A DNA stretch of 64,000 nucleotides from UMGS172 sp045578845 (GTDB lineage: Bacteria > Bacillota > Clostridia > Oscillospirales > Acutalibacteraceae). A program made the translations under genes and the position numbers. Positions 53,495-61,850 of this stretch are shown in pieces; within the stretch, counting starts at the first letter, position 1, and each line of letters begins with the position of its first letter. The stretch spans positions 1 to 64,000 of the forward strand of contig JAZNLA010000053.1 in the NCBI GenBank assembly GCA_045578845.1, given 5' to 3'. A model generated the notes under the pieces. It was given only the letters and a program-made list of their open reading frames with translations. It was not told the origin of the DNA and did no database searches.

Positions 53495-53604
53495 TTGCCT
53501 TTGCGGCAAGTGAATTTTTGCTTAGCAAAGTAAAGTTGCTAAGCAGTGAAGTTTCGCCGCCGCGAAGTTAAGCAAACTTAACTTCTCACAACGGCGAAGC
53601 CGTT
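53495..53604. repeat. Block of five consecutive hairpins (REP-like element)
   Basis: Five inverted repeats follow one another: TTGCC/GGCAA, GCTTAGCAA/TTGCTAAGC (53520-53544), TTCGC/GCGAA, AAGTTAAG/CTTAACTT (53565-53584) and AACGGC/GCCGTT (53590-53604). Flanking GTGAA and TTCAC (53510 and 53607) are also complementary. No coding frame is convincing. It looks like a non-coding palindromic repeat element. Confidence 0.6.
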
Positions 53605-53686
53605 ACTTCACCTAAAATAAGTATTTATACACCACATCACCGCATAATCCAAAAAATCCTACAAACCCTAAATTAGAGGTGTTTTT

Positions 53687-54481
53687 ATGTTAATTGACTT
53701 CCATACACACTGTTTTCCCGAAAAAATTGCCCAAAAAGCGGTAGAGAAACTGCAGTTTGCTTCGGGCGGACTGACGCCTTATACCGACGGCACCGTAACA
53801 GGTCTTAAAAAAGCAATGGCCGAAAATGACGTAACTACTGCCGTTGTGCTTAACATAGCCACCAATGCCCACCAACAGCAAAGCGTAAACGATTTTGCCG
53901 CCTCCGTAAACAACGGCAAGGATATCATTTCTTTCGGCTCGGTTTTTCCCGACGCACCCGACTGTTTGGAAGAACTTGACCGCATAAAGGCTTTGGGTCT
54001 TAAAGGTGTAAAACTTCACCCCGATTATCAAGGGTTTAATGCCGACGACGAAAAAATGAAACCCATTTATAAAAAGATTTCGTCGTTGGGGTTAATCACC
54101 GTATTTCACGCAGGTGCCGACTATGGATTTCCGCCGCCGTACGGTGCAACACCCGAGAAGTTGGAAAGGGCCGTCGGTTGGTTCACTTCGCCCGTAATCG
54201 CGGCACATTGGGGCGGAATTGACTGTTACAAAGGTGTGCTTGAAAAACTTTGCGACAAGGAAAATCTTTATTTTGACACCTCGTTCGGTTATTCGATGAT
54301 GCCTAAATACTACGCCGAAAAAATCCTCGAAAGAAAAGGTGCCGACCGTATGGTATTCGGCACAGACACCCCATGGCATACGGCGAAAATGGAATGGCAA
54401 CTGCTCAATTCTTTGAATTTATCGAATAGCGACCGCGAAAAAATAGCCTTCCAAAACGCTAAAAAACTGTTAGGACTGTAA
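53687..54481 (+). CDS. Amidohydrolase family protein (Amidohydro_2)
   Basis: A 264-residue TIM-barrel metal-dependent hydrolase: the first metal-binding HxH is in IDFHTHCFPEK, a middle GVKLHPDYQG, the HAG of TVFHAGADYG, HWGG and the C-terminal Asp in VFGTDTPWH. These are the metal ligands of the amidohydrolase superfamily (TatD-like/decarboxylase-like group). Substrate unknown. Start: ATG with AGAGGTG. It is a single-gene unit ended by a strong hairpin. Confidence 0.88.
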   Translation: MLIDFHTHCFPEKIAQKAVEKLQFASGGLTPYTDGTVTGLKKAMAENDVTTAVVLNIATNAHQQQSVNDFAASVNNGKDIISFGSVFPDAPDCLEELDRIKALGLKGVKLHPDYQGFNADDEKMKPIYKKISSLGLITVFHAGADYGFPPPYGATPEKLERAVGWFTSPVIAAHWGGIDCYKGVLEKLCDKENLYFDTSFGYSMMPKYYAEKILERKGADRMVFGTDTPWHTAKMEWQLLNSLNLSNSDREKIAFQNAKKLLGL

Positions 54482-54522
54482 ACAGTAACCCTTCACGGTA
54501 AGTGAAGGGTTACTGTTTTATT
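54481..54522. terminator. Bidirectional terminator after the amidohydrolase gene
   Basis: AACAGTAACCCTTCAC pairs perfectly over 16 bases with its complement across GGTAA; it serves both the plus-strand amidohydrolase and the minus-strand small gene. Confidence 0.92.
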
Positions 54523-54528
54523 ATATAA

Positions 54529-54654
54529 TTATTTAATTTCCTGCTCTAACCCGTCGAATTCTTCCGTACTGAAAAACTCACCTAAGGTTATATCCAAGCC
54601 GTCACATATCGTTTCCATATTGCATCTGTCAAAAATTTGTTCTATATAGTTCAT
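54529..54654 (-). CDS. 41-residue protein, divergent from the XRE gene
   Basis: A short frame reads M-N-Y-I-E-Q-I-F-D-R-C-N-M-E, then ETICDGLDITLGEFFSTEEF and a GLEQEIK end. The N-terminal MNYIEQIFDRCN resembles small Firmicute proteins of unknown role, and the ICDGLDITLGEFF part recalls the last helix of Cro/CI-type HTH domains (a dimer-type segment without the DNA-binding helices). A strong GGGGAG ribosome binding site lies 8 bases upstream of ATG. It could antagonise the divergent repressor; this is inference. Confidence 0.7.
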   Translation of the reverse strand: MNYIEQIFDRCNMETICDGLDITLGEFFSTEEFDGLEQEIK

Positions 54655-54702
54655 AACCTACACTCCCCCCCTTTTATTTCCCTTGAATAAATTGTCTATT
54701 TT

Positions 54703-54718
54703 ATAACCAAACGGTTAT
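54703..54718. promoter_or_regulatory. XRE operator 1
   Basis: ATAACC-AAAC-GGTTAT, a perfect 6-base inverted repeat in the divergent intergenic region. Confidence 0.65.
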
Positions 54719-54731
54719 TATATGTTACATT

Positions 54732-54747
54732 ATAACCGATTAGTTAT
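54732..54747. promoter_or_regulatory. XRE operator 2
   Basis: ATAACC-GATT-AGTTAT, the same motif as operator 1 with one mismatch. The centres lie 29 bases apart, close to three DNA helical turns. Confidence 0.65.
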
Positions 54748-54783
54748 ATTATGTCAATAGGAAACAATAGAGAGGGTTATTTT

Positions 54784-54999
54784 ATGTATTTAAAAATGCT
54801 GAGAGATTTACGAGAGGACCGAGATTTAAAACAGTTAAATATAGCAAACCTTTTGAAAATGAAACAACCTCAATATGCTCGGTACGAAAGCGGACAAAGA
54901 GATATTCCGCTTGAACACTTAGTGACTTTATGTAAATTTTATAACGTTTCCGCCGATTACATTCTTGGCCTTCCCGATTTACCGTATCCAAAAAGATAA
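54784..54999 (+). CDS. XRE-family repressor (Cro/CI HTH)
   Basis: A 71-residue single-domain HTH protein: LRDLREDRDLKQLNIANLLK, then MKQPQYARYESGQRDIPLE as the recognition helix and turn, and LVTLCKFYNVSADYILGLPD. It is almost only the DNA-binding domain. The ATG at 54784 is preceded by GAGAGGG at 7 bases; an in-frame ATG 11 codons upstream lacks one. It faces the 41-residue gene across two inverted-repeat sites it probably binds, so it is likely autoregulated. Confidence 0.88.
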   Translation: MYLKMLRDLREDRDLKQLNIANLLKMKQPQYARYESGQRDIPLEHLVTLCKFYNVSADYILGLPDLPYPKR

Positions 55000-55072
55000 C
55001 AACAAACACCCTAAGTTGATGCGGGCGAACAAAGTTTGCCCCTGCAAAAAAATATTGGAAATATGCAAAAAG

Positions 55073-55108
55073 GATTTGCACATTATTTCAGTGCAAATCC
55101 TTTTTTTA
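55073..55108. terminator. Bidirectional terminator after the XRE gene
   Basis: AAAAAGGATTTGCAC pairs with GTGCAAATCCTTTTT, with T and A runs on the two sides. It also ends the lipoprotein transcript from the other strand. Confidence 0.9.
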
Positions 55109-55981
55109 ATTCGGATACTCATTTTCAAAAACCACTTCTGTGCCGCGGTCGGGGTAGAGGGTTTTATCAAACACATAATAGTTTTTGCCCTCGTAGTGAT
55201 GCTCTTCATAGTAATCGGTATATTCTTGCACCTGCTCGTCGGTCTGCATAAAACAAATAAAGAATTTATCGCCGTTTATTCGTCGACTTGAGTCGCAGTG
55301 ATACCAACCGTCACCCAAATTTACCAAATTCCACCAATGTTTACTTGTTCCGCCGACGCGTGCGACCTTCATATTACGGATGCCGCACCTTGTAAGCAAC
55401 CATTCATAACAGGCATAATAGACATAGCAGTCACCCTTGCCCGATTCAAACCCTATGTAGGCACCTTTGGCAAGCGTTCTCGGGGTAACATTACCCGCAT
55501 ACTCGATATTTTTATTGCACCACTTAAGCAGTGCGAGTGCCTTGTCATAATCGGTCATTTGGTCGGTGACAGTTTCGGCAATAATTTTATCGGCCAATTT
55601 ATTAACATCACCGTCGGAAATCTCATCTTCGGGCACAACGCTGACCGTGGCTATCACCTCAGCCTTATTGCCCGACGGGTCGGTTGCGAAGTATTTGACT
55701 TCATACGTACCGACCTTATCCAAATTAACCTTAGATGTATCGACATTTAGTGTAACTGCAGCACCGCTGTTATCGGTAACCTCGACACCGTTTCTGTACG
55801 ACACCGTTTCACCCAATTTTACGGTGCGGTCTTTTACCCCGCTTATTACAGGCGGTTCTTTATCGGTCGGCAACATTTCTTCCGACGAAACATTTGCCAC
55901 CTCTTTATCAGAGTCGGAATTACCGCCGCAACCTGCAAACACAAGGCAGACTACAACGCATAAAATTATAAATCTTTTCAA
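55106..55981 (-). CDS. Lipoprotein with Ig-like and transglutaminase domains
   Basis: A 291-residue exported lipoprotein (lipobox VFAGC). Residues about 40-120 form a bacterial Ig-like (DUF5011-type) domain: PPVISGVKDRTVKLGETVSY, later VGTYEVKYFATDPSGN. A transglutaminase-core domain follows, with Cys in KGDCYVYYACYEWLL, His in SKHWWNLV and Asp in YHCDSSRR. Such proteins act outside the membrane on peptides or wall proteins. The start is TTG with AGGAGGG 7 bases upstream. It is the second transglutaminase-like lipoprotein in the window. Confidence 0.9.
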   Translation of the reverse strand: MKRFIILCVVVCLVFAGCGGNSDSDKEVANVSSEEMLPTDKEPPVISGVKDRTVKLGETVSYRNGVEVTDNSGAAVTLNVDTSKVNLDKVGTYEVKYFATDPSGNKAEVIATVSVVPEDEISDGDVNKLADKIIAETVTDQMTDYDKALALLKWCNKNIEYAGNVTPRTLAKGAYIGFESGKGDCYVYYACYEWLLTRCGIRNMKVARVGGTSKHWWNLVNLGDGWYHCDSSRRINGDKFFICFMQTDEQVQEYTDYYEEHHYEGKNYYVFDKTLYPDRGTEVVFENEYPN

Positions 55982-56028
55982 ATTAACCCTCCTCTTGTGA
56001 AACCCACAAAGAGAACATTAAACTTTAC

Positions 56029-56054
56029 AAAAGACGGTTTAATAACCGTCTTTT
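56029..56054 (-). terminator. Terminator after the O-antigen-ligase-like gene
   Basis: On the minus strand AAAAGACGGTT pairs with AACCGTCTTTT across a 4-base loop just after the stop codon. Confidence 0.8.
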
Positions 56055-56058
56055 GCTT

Positions 56059-57291
56059 TTATTTTTCTCTTGCACGCTCGGCGTGGTCTATATGGCGAAG
56101 GCTTCGCTCGTCAACCCCTATTCCGCTTGCGATAAACAAAATTATCATACCGCTTTGCACCCAAATCACGGTGGTATCTATCATGCCGTAACAAGCGATT
56201 GCGGCACCCACTGCCGCTATAAAGGTTGTTATAACATAACTGCGGTTACGGCTTTTAAGTCCGTCGTGGCACTCAAAAACGGTCTTTATAAACTGTATCA
56301 AATAAAGTCCCACAAGTGTTGTGCCGACAAAGCCGTGTGATAACATTGAGTCAAGCAAAATATTATGTGCCAATGCGGCTTTATAAATATCGGGGCGTAC
56401 CGCCGACATTTGGTTATAAAGGAATTTATAACTGAAAAATCCATGGCCGAAAACGGGTGCTTTTTTAATTTGCTCAATGGTAAAGGTCCAAATTTTCACT
56501 CGGTTTCCCGTAGTATCCGAAATAACATTAAGTCTTGGTATAATCTGAGGTATCAAAACAACTATCATCAAAACGGTCAGCGATATTGCACAGAAAACCG
56601 CCAGCATTTTATACTCATGATTGAGCAATAACAAAATCACGACACCGACAAAAAGTATTACCCACAGTGCCATACTGCCGCAAAGGTAAATTCCCACTGC
56701 GTTAAAAATAGCGACAAAATAAAATAGTATCGAATTTTTGCCCCTTACAACCGCTTTATAAGCACAAATCAAAATTACAAGCATTATTGCGGCACCGAAA
56801 AAATTAGGATTAGTGAAAAACACCCTGCAACGATAACCGACAATGTTACGGTTTATTATATATTCTATAATGCTTCCCGCAGTAGCGATTGTTCCGCCGA
56901 CACAAATACAGTTGAGTAACTGTTCATAAAATTTCTTTGTGGCAAGTGCCCTGGTGACGCAAAAAATCACATACATGGCGGCAAAAATGCCGGTACGGAC
57001 AAGCCCCAAATAGTTGCCGTACACTAATGCCACTATTGAAGTGATAAAAGCAAACACCATCAAAGTAAATGTGCCTTTGTGAATAAAAATTTTATCCCTT
57101 GTGCCGGGTAAAATACAAAATGCAATTGCGACTGCAGACACCACAACCGATGTGTGTACATAAGGCAAAAACAGTGACAGCGAAACCAATATTATCAGAA
57201 ACTTTGCATATTTTGCAATAGAGTTACTGCGTAGTGTCGTTCCGATACGGGCTCTAAGCCCCGACGGATTGATGAATTTTAAACCTTTCAT
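56059..57291 (-). CDS. O-antigen ligase-like membrane protein
   Basis: A 410-residue polytopic membrane protein with about ten helices and a large loop, organised like the Wzy/WaaL O-antigen ligase-polymerase family. The helix-loop typical motif RVKIWTFTIEQIKKAPVFGHG (residues about 274-294) carries the conserved Arg and the GxG used in these enzymes. It would join or polymerise surface glycans on a lipid carrier. No glycosyltransferase or polysaccharide cluster is near, so the glycan is unknown. It follows the degenerate P-type-ATPase-like gene by 2 bases and is likely co-transcribed with it. Confidence 0.85.
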   Translation of the reverse strand: MKGLKFINPSGLRARIGTTLRSNSIAKYAKFLIILVSLSLFLPYVHTSVVVSAVAIAFCILPGTRDKIFIHKGTFTLMVFAFITSIVALVYGNYLGLVRTGIFAAMYVIFCVTRALATKKFYEQLLNCICVGGTIATAGSIIEYIINRNIVGYRCRVFFTNPNFFGAAIMLVILICAYKAVVRGKNSILFYFVAIFNAVGIYLCGSMALWVILFVGVVILLLLNHEYKMLAVFCAISLTVLMIVVLIPQIIPRLNVISDTTGNRVKIWTFTIEQIKKAPVFGHGFFSYKFLYNQMSAVRPDIYKAALAHNILLDSMLSHGFVGTTLVGLYLIQFIKTVFECHDGLKSRNRSYVITTFIAAVGAAIACYGMIDTTVIWVQSGMIILFIASGIGVDERSLRHIDHAERAREK

Positions 57292-57293
57292 TG

Positions 57294-60134
57294 TTACCTC
57301 TTAGGCGACGAAAGTAATATTGATGCAATAATAAATACAAGTTGAATTCCCAGAATGACAAACGATGCTGCTAAAAGTTTACCGAATAGTGCCATCATAA
57401 TAAGTATAACCGTTGAAACCACTGCGGCTGTTATAAACATTGCGGTTAAAACCCTTATTTTTTTCCAAATATTTATACCGCCCGATATTGCCGAGAAGAG
57501 TCCGCAAACCGATTTTGAATAAGCCGCCGAAGCCGAACTGCTTTCAGTAAATGCACTCTCGGTAGAAAACGCAACACGTGCGTTATGGTTCATGAGTCTG
57601 ACTGCATCATTGGGCAGACCGAAATAATCACAAATCATAACATCGGTAGTATTGGGGTCTTCGGGATTGACGACAACCGTCATACCCGTATTGCAAAGGC
57701 GGTTGAGTTCTTCTCTAATATGAGGGTCAACCTCATATTTAACAACAAACAAAAGACAGGGTTTGCCGTTACAGGCAATATAAACAGGGAAATATCCTGC
57801 CTTTAATATCTTTTGGTCAACGGCTGCAGGCGGAACAGCAATATTATGTGCCTGCATCAAATTTCGGTTGCCGATAAGTACGGTGTTTTCTCCTATCCAA
57901 CCCGAAACACCCATTTTATCTTCATACTTTACTCCGCCAACCTTAGGCAACTGGCTTTCGGTGTTGCCGATAATTTCGCGGAATATTCCAGCCAAAGGAC
58001 TTTTTGCGGCGATAGCGACGGCGGCAGCATCGACAATCGAACGACCGACCTCGTTTTCGCTAAGCGGTTTCATATTATAAAGTTTTATGCATTGTTCGGG
58101 GAACAAATCAGACGAATTTACGGATACAACATTGGAAAGATTGAGTTCGTAAGCACCTTTGTACCCTGCAAGCATAGCTCCGTAAGATGTAATTCTCTTA
58201 ACTGCACGGTAGAGCGGAAGTTCGGCACTAAAAGCAGAGCATAACGGTAAAACTGCACAGAAGATAAGGGTTGCCATGGCAAAGCCTTCGGCGACACCCG
58301 AAAGTAAACCTGCCAAAAGTCCTGTAAGAACGGCGGCTATTAAACCTACTATCAGCAATATCGTAATTTTAAGTTCAAACGGACTGCGATATAAAGAATT
58401 TTTCATATAATTTCTAACATTGACCGTATCCTTGCCCAAAACGGCGGTGACCTCATCAAGGTCTACACCCGACGAAATTATATCCCCAACCTCAGTATCG
58501 GCAAGTATAACGGCTTTTTTGATTTCTGATGTTGCGATTTTTTCCAAACCGCTCTTAATTCTTTTAATTTCAAGCAGTTTAATCGTTGCACCTGTGGAAG
58601 CAAGCAACATAACCGATACCGCCGCGGCAGTATAAACCCCGCCGAATACTAAAGTATCGACGGCACACTGCAAAAGTCCCAAAACAAGGGCAACCGACAC
58701 ACACGAATCAAAACTCGGACGGTTTTTAAAAAGGTTGCCTATATCGGCAAATACCGAATAGTTGATTATACTGAGGCAGGTCAACATTAAAAGGGTTATA
58801 ACACCTGCAGGTTTGTTTCCAATAAGATTTTGCATAAACGGCAACGACGCAAACAAACCGGCGGCGGTCAGCACACACGACAGCACCGTAACGGTAGTTT
58901 GATGGGTTTTACTGTTTTCGTATTGCACACGAAGTTTTGCCGAGTCGTCAAGCGATTTGTAATCGTCGATATCGGCTAACGATTCGTCCTCACTCTCATA
59001 ATACGGCATGGTTTCGTCTTCTAAATCGTACTCGTCATCATATTCTTCGCGAACTCTGTTTGCCGCAGCAAAAGACTCATCGGCTTTTTGAGATAAAATA
59101 CTTTCAAAGTCACTGCCGAACACAACGGTTGCCTCGGTTTCAAGAACATCGGGTTTCGGCTTGACAAATTCTTCGGCGACTATAACACCCTCGGCTGTTT
59201 TTTGAACAACCGTACCGCCTATAACTTTACCGAAAATCTTAACATCGCTGTCCGGCACTTCGCCCGACACAGTGTTCATAATTCTTTCTTCTCTATCGGT
59301 CGGTATAACTTCAACCTCAACCTTGAGTTCTTTCGTGGTATCATCTGTCAAAATTTCCGCCTCAACGGTTTCGTTCACTCTTACTAAAGGCTCTACTTCT
59401 TCTAAAACCTCTTCTATCTCTGCCGGCTCTTCGGTCGGCACTTTTTCGACTTCTACATCCGCAGTTTCTGCTTTATTGGGCTCTTCCGCTGTTTTATTTT
59501 CCTCAATTTCGCCTTTAAGACGGCGGATTATGGCATCAATATCAGCCTCTGTATGTACTGCTGTCTGAGGCTTTTCCTCTGACACAGAAAATTTTTCAAG
59601 AACTGCACTGTCAATATGTTCGGGGGTGTAAACAATTCTCTCTCTTTTAGTTTCATCTGCAAAAGTATCCAAATCTGCCGCTTGACGACACCTTGCCAAA
59701 AAGTCGTCATTTTCGGAGGTCTTTTCGACTGAAGGTTTTATTTCGGGCATCATTTTTTCGGCATCTTCGTGTTTTGCTTTGGGGATTTTAACATTTTCCT
59801 CTACCTTAACCTCAACGGTTTGAGATTTAGTTGCCCACGACGGAACATAGTCATCCTCAATAGCGGCGGCTTCTTTGCGTTTTAATTCCTGTTCTTTTAA
59901 AATGTCGTAAACCGACGGTGCGGCACTGCTTTCCATTTCAATGGTTTCAGGTGACTGAATATGTAAAATCTCGTCTTTAGTCATGGCATGAGGTGCGGCT
60001 GTTTTAGAGTTCTCACCCAATTTGACCCTGTCACTGCCGAAGAATACCATGTCATCATCATCGTCGGTAAAAAGATTGTTGTTATGACCGTCATCGAAAT
60101 CAATGTTTTCGTTTTTCTTTCCAAATAAACCCAT
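57294..60134 (-). CDS. Large membrane protein resembling a P-type ATPase without catalytic motifs
   Basis: A 946-residue protein. Residues 1 to about 405 are acidic, low-complexity and probably disordered (many Glu-Val-rich stretches). A membrane region begins near 410 with pairs of helices, then more helix pairs near 590-640 and a final pair at about 895-940, the layout of P1B-type ATPases. The segment GVSGWIGENTVLIGNRNLM (about 740) matches the heavy-metal ATPase nucleotide-binding loop, and HIREELNRLCNTGMTVVV matches the P-domain run after it. But the phosphorylation motif DKTGTLT is missing (the site reads VVSVNSSDLFP), as are TGES and GDGxNDxP. It is probably a regulatory pseudo-ATPase. 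Confidence 0.65.
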   Translation of the reverse strand: MGLFGKKNENIDFDDGHNNNLFTDDDDDMVFFGSDRVKLGENSKTAAPHAMTKDEILHIQSPETIEMESSAAPSVYDILKEQELKRKEAAAIEDDYVPSWATKSQTVEVKVEENVKIPKAKHEDAEKMMPEIKPSVEKTSENDDFLARCRQAADLDTFADETKRERIVYTPEHIDSAVLEKFSVSEEKPQTAVHTEADIDAIIRRLKGEIEENKTAEEPNKAETADVEVEKVPTEEPAEIEEVLEEVEPLVRVNETVEAEILTDDTTKELKVEVEVIPTDREERIMNTVSGEVPDSDVKIFGKVIGGTVVQKTAEGVIVAEEFVKPKPDVLETEATVVFGSDFESILSQKADESFAAANRVREEYDDEYDLEDETMPYYESEDESLADIDDYKSLDDSAKLRVQYENSKTHQTTVTVLSCVLTAAGLFASLPFMQNLIGNKPAGVITLLMLTCLSIINYSVFADIGNLFKNRPSFDSCVSVALVLGLLQCAVDTLVFGGVYTAAAVSVMLLASTGATIKLLEIKRIKSGLEKIATSEIKKAVILADTEVGDIISSGVDLDEVTAVLGKDTVNVRNYMKNSLYRSPFELKITILLIVGLIAAVLTGLLAGLLSGVAEGFAMATLIFCAVLPLCSAFSAELPLYRAVKRITSYGAMLAGYKGAYELNLSNVVSVNSSDLFPEQCIKLYNMKPLSENEVGRSIVDAAAVAIAAKSPLAGIFREIIGNTESQLPKVGGVKYEDKMGVSGWIGENTVLIGNRNLMQAHNIAVPPAAVDQKILKAGYFPVYIACNGKPCLLFVVKYEVDPHIREELNRLCNTGMTVVVNPEDPNTTDVMICDYFGLPNDAVRLMNHNARVAFSTESAFTESSSASAAYSKSVCGLFSAISGGINIWKKIRVLTAMFITAAVVSTVILIMMALFGKLLAASFVILGIQLVFIIASILLSSPKR

Positions 60135-60169
60135 TTTAATTCCCCTTTTTAGGTTTTATTTAAACTGCA

Positions 60170-60967
60170 TTATCGGTTAAACGCTTTTATTCCTGCCCTT
60201 TGCCTTGCAAACTCGTACATAAGCACACCTGCGGCAACCGAGGCATTAAGCGAATTTATCTGTCCGTTCATCGGCATTGAAACTATTTTGTCGCATTTTT
60301 CTTTAACCAGTCGGCTTATCCCTCTGCCTTCAGAACCGATGACCAAACCTGCGGCACCGCCTATATCGGCAGAACACCATGTTTCGCCATCCATATCGGC
60401 GGCATAAATCCAAAGTCCCGCCTGTTTTAAGGTTTCGAGTGTTGCCGAAATATTGGTGACACGTGCTATCTTCATATATGCACAGGCACCCGCCGACGCT
60501 TTTTGTACCACAGCATTGACCGATGCACTGCGGCGTTCGGGAATTATAATCCCGTGCACGCCCGTAGCCTCGGCACTGCGGATTATGGCACCCAAATTGT
60601 GCGGGTCTTCAATGCCGTCGCAAATAACCACAAACGGCGGCTCTTGCTTTTCCTTGGCATAGTCCAAAATATCATTTACACTGCAATATTTATGTGCCGC
60701 AACTATAAGTGCAACACCTTGATGTGCGGCACCGCCGCTCAAAAAGTCGAGTTTTTGAGGTGCAACCTCTTTAACCAAAATACCCTTTTCGCGGCACTTG
60801 GCGATAATCGCCTTAGTAGAGCCTATCGCCGCACCGTGGGCAACCATGAGTTTGTCGGCATCTCTGCCGCTTTTTATGGCCTCCATAACAGGGTTTCTGC
60901 CGACTATAACATCATTTCGCTGTTCCTTTTCGGCGGTTGTTTCGTTTTGAAATTCCAATTCATTCAT
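60170..60967 (-). CDS. rlmB: 23S rRNA (guanosine2251-2'-O)-methyltransferase, TrmH/SPOUT family
   Basis: A 265-residue SPOUT methyltransferase. An N-terminal substrate-binding domain (VIVGRNPVMEAIKSG) precedes the knotted domain with DGIEDPHNLGAIIRSAEA, GLVIGSEGRGISRLV and the C-terminal SLNASVAAGVLMYE. This matches RlmB, which methylates G2251 in 23S rRNA; the TrmH-like tRNA role is less likely given the N-terminal domain. It follows the HprK-like gene by 2 bases. Confidence 0.93.
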   Translation of the reverse strand: MNELEFQNETTAEKEQRNDVIVGRNPVMEAIKSGRDADKLMVAHGAAIGSTKAIIAKCREKGILVKEVAPQKLDFLSGGAAHQGVALIVAAHKYCSVNDILDYAKEKQEPPFVVICDGIEDPHNLGAIIRSAEATGVHGIIIPERRSASVNAVVQKASAGACAYMKIARVTNISATLETLKQAGLWIYAADMDGETWCSADIGGAAGLVIGSEGRGISRLVKEKCDKIVSMPMNGQINSLNASVAAGVLMYEFARQRAGIKAFNR

Positions 60968-60969
60968 AT

Positions 60970-61698
60970 TTAAAAATTACCTATCCTGTAAGTTTTACCC
61001 GTCATAACTTCAAACGAAGTTTTAACCGCTTGCTCGCTTATATTACAACCGAAATCGTAAACCGGCACCGTTCTTATAAATTTGTCAAGCAGGTCTGCTA
61101 ATTTATCGGTGCTTTCTTTTTTAGGCGGCAAAAGTGTCTGCTTTAGAAGTTCACTCACCGCTTTTTGATTGGTTGACCGATTGATAACATTGTCCTCACT
61201 TCTGTATAACAAAGCCACCGCACCTACGGGCACTAAAACATTTTCACTTTGGTCGGTCTTGCCGCTCCAAGGCGTACCCGCGGCATAAAACAAACCGTCA
61301 ATAAGCCTTATGGCGGGTTTGTCGTCGTTTATCATTTTGACATCTTTTATGTATTCACGCCAAAGCCCTGTATGGGTGGATTTACCCGTACCGCTGTCGG
61401 CAGTGAACATATAAGCCTTACCGTCATACCGCAAACACGACGAGTGAAGTAAAAAGCCGCCGTAACCGATAAGTGCTTCGTAAAAGAAAGCAGCAGTGAC
61501 CGTATATTCGCAAACATCTTCGGTAATCCCTCTATTTTTACGCCTTAATATTTCCCGCTTATCCTCGGGGGCGTTTAGAAAAATATCCGGTTCACCCTCA
61601 AAGTCGCAAAGGTACTTTTCACTCCTTTGCCTAAGCAGGTCATGTGTGACCTCCATTTGCACTTTAAGTCCGGCAATAACATATTTGTTAATGCTCAT
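60970..61698 (-). CDS. HPr kinase-like (HprK C-terminal domain) protein
   Basis: A 242-residue protein with the HPr kinase/phosphorylase catalytic fold: P-loop MFTADSGTGKSTHT (about 98-110), the following INDDKPAIR acidic pair, and TPWSGK. The N-terminal domain of true HprK is missing. Such stand-alone kinases (PEP-carboxykinase-like superfamily) occur near PqqD-like or peptide-modification genes, but none is here. Substrate unknown; HPr itself is not proven. It is upstream of rlmB and has its own promoter. Confidence 0.82.
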   Translation of the reverse strand: MSINKYVIAGLKVQMEVTHDLLRQRSEKYLCDFEGEPDIFLNAPEDKREILRRKNRGITEDVCEYTVTAAFFYEALIGYGGFLLHSSCLRYDGKAYMFTADSGTGKSTHTGLWREYIKDVKMINDDKPAIRLIDGLFYAAGTPWSGKTDQSENVLVPVGAVALLYRSEDNVINRSTNQKAVSELLKQTLLPPKKESTDKLADLLDKFIRTVPVYDFGCNISEQAVKTSFEVMTGKTYRIGNF

Positions 61699-61726
61699 AC
61701 TTCCTCCATATTAGCAATACTTCACT

Positions 61727-61755
61727 ATTATATATAATAAGTCTTTTATAGTCAA
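61727..61755 (-). promoter_or_regulatory. Promoter of the HprK-like gene
   Basis: On the minus strand TTGACT (61755-61750) and a perfect TATAAT (61732-61727) are separated by 17 bases. Confidence 0.7.
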
Positions 61756-61850
61756 AAGTCAAAGAAAAAATATATTTATCGGACAATCTACATAAAATAG
61801 GAATAAAGTGTCAAAAATAAACTGCGAATAAAAAAAGAAAGGGTAATAAA

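Noticed and set aside
53488..53612. CRISPR array
   Set aside because: The hairpins are all different, with no repeated unit and no regular spacers; no cas gene is near.
54751..54783. Longer start for the XRE gene
   Set aside because: The upstream ATG has no ribosome binding site and lies just 3 bases past operator 2; the ATG at 54784 has a good one.
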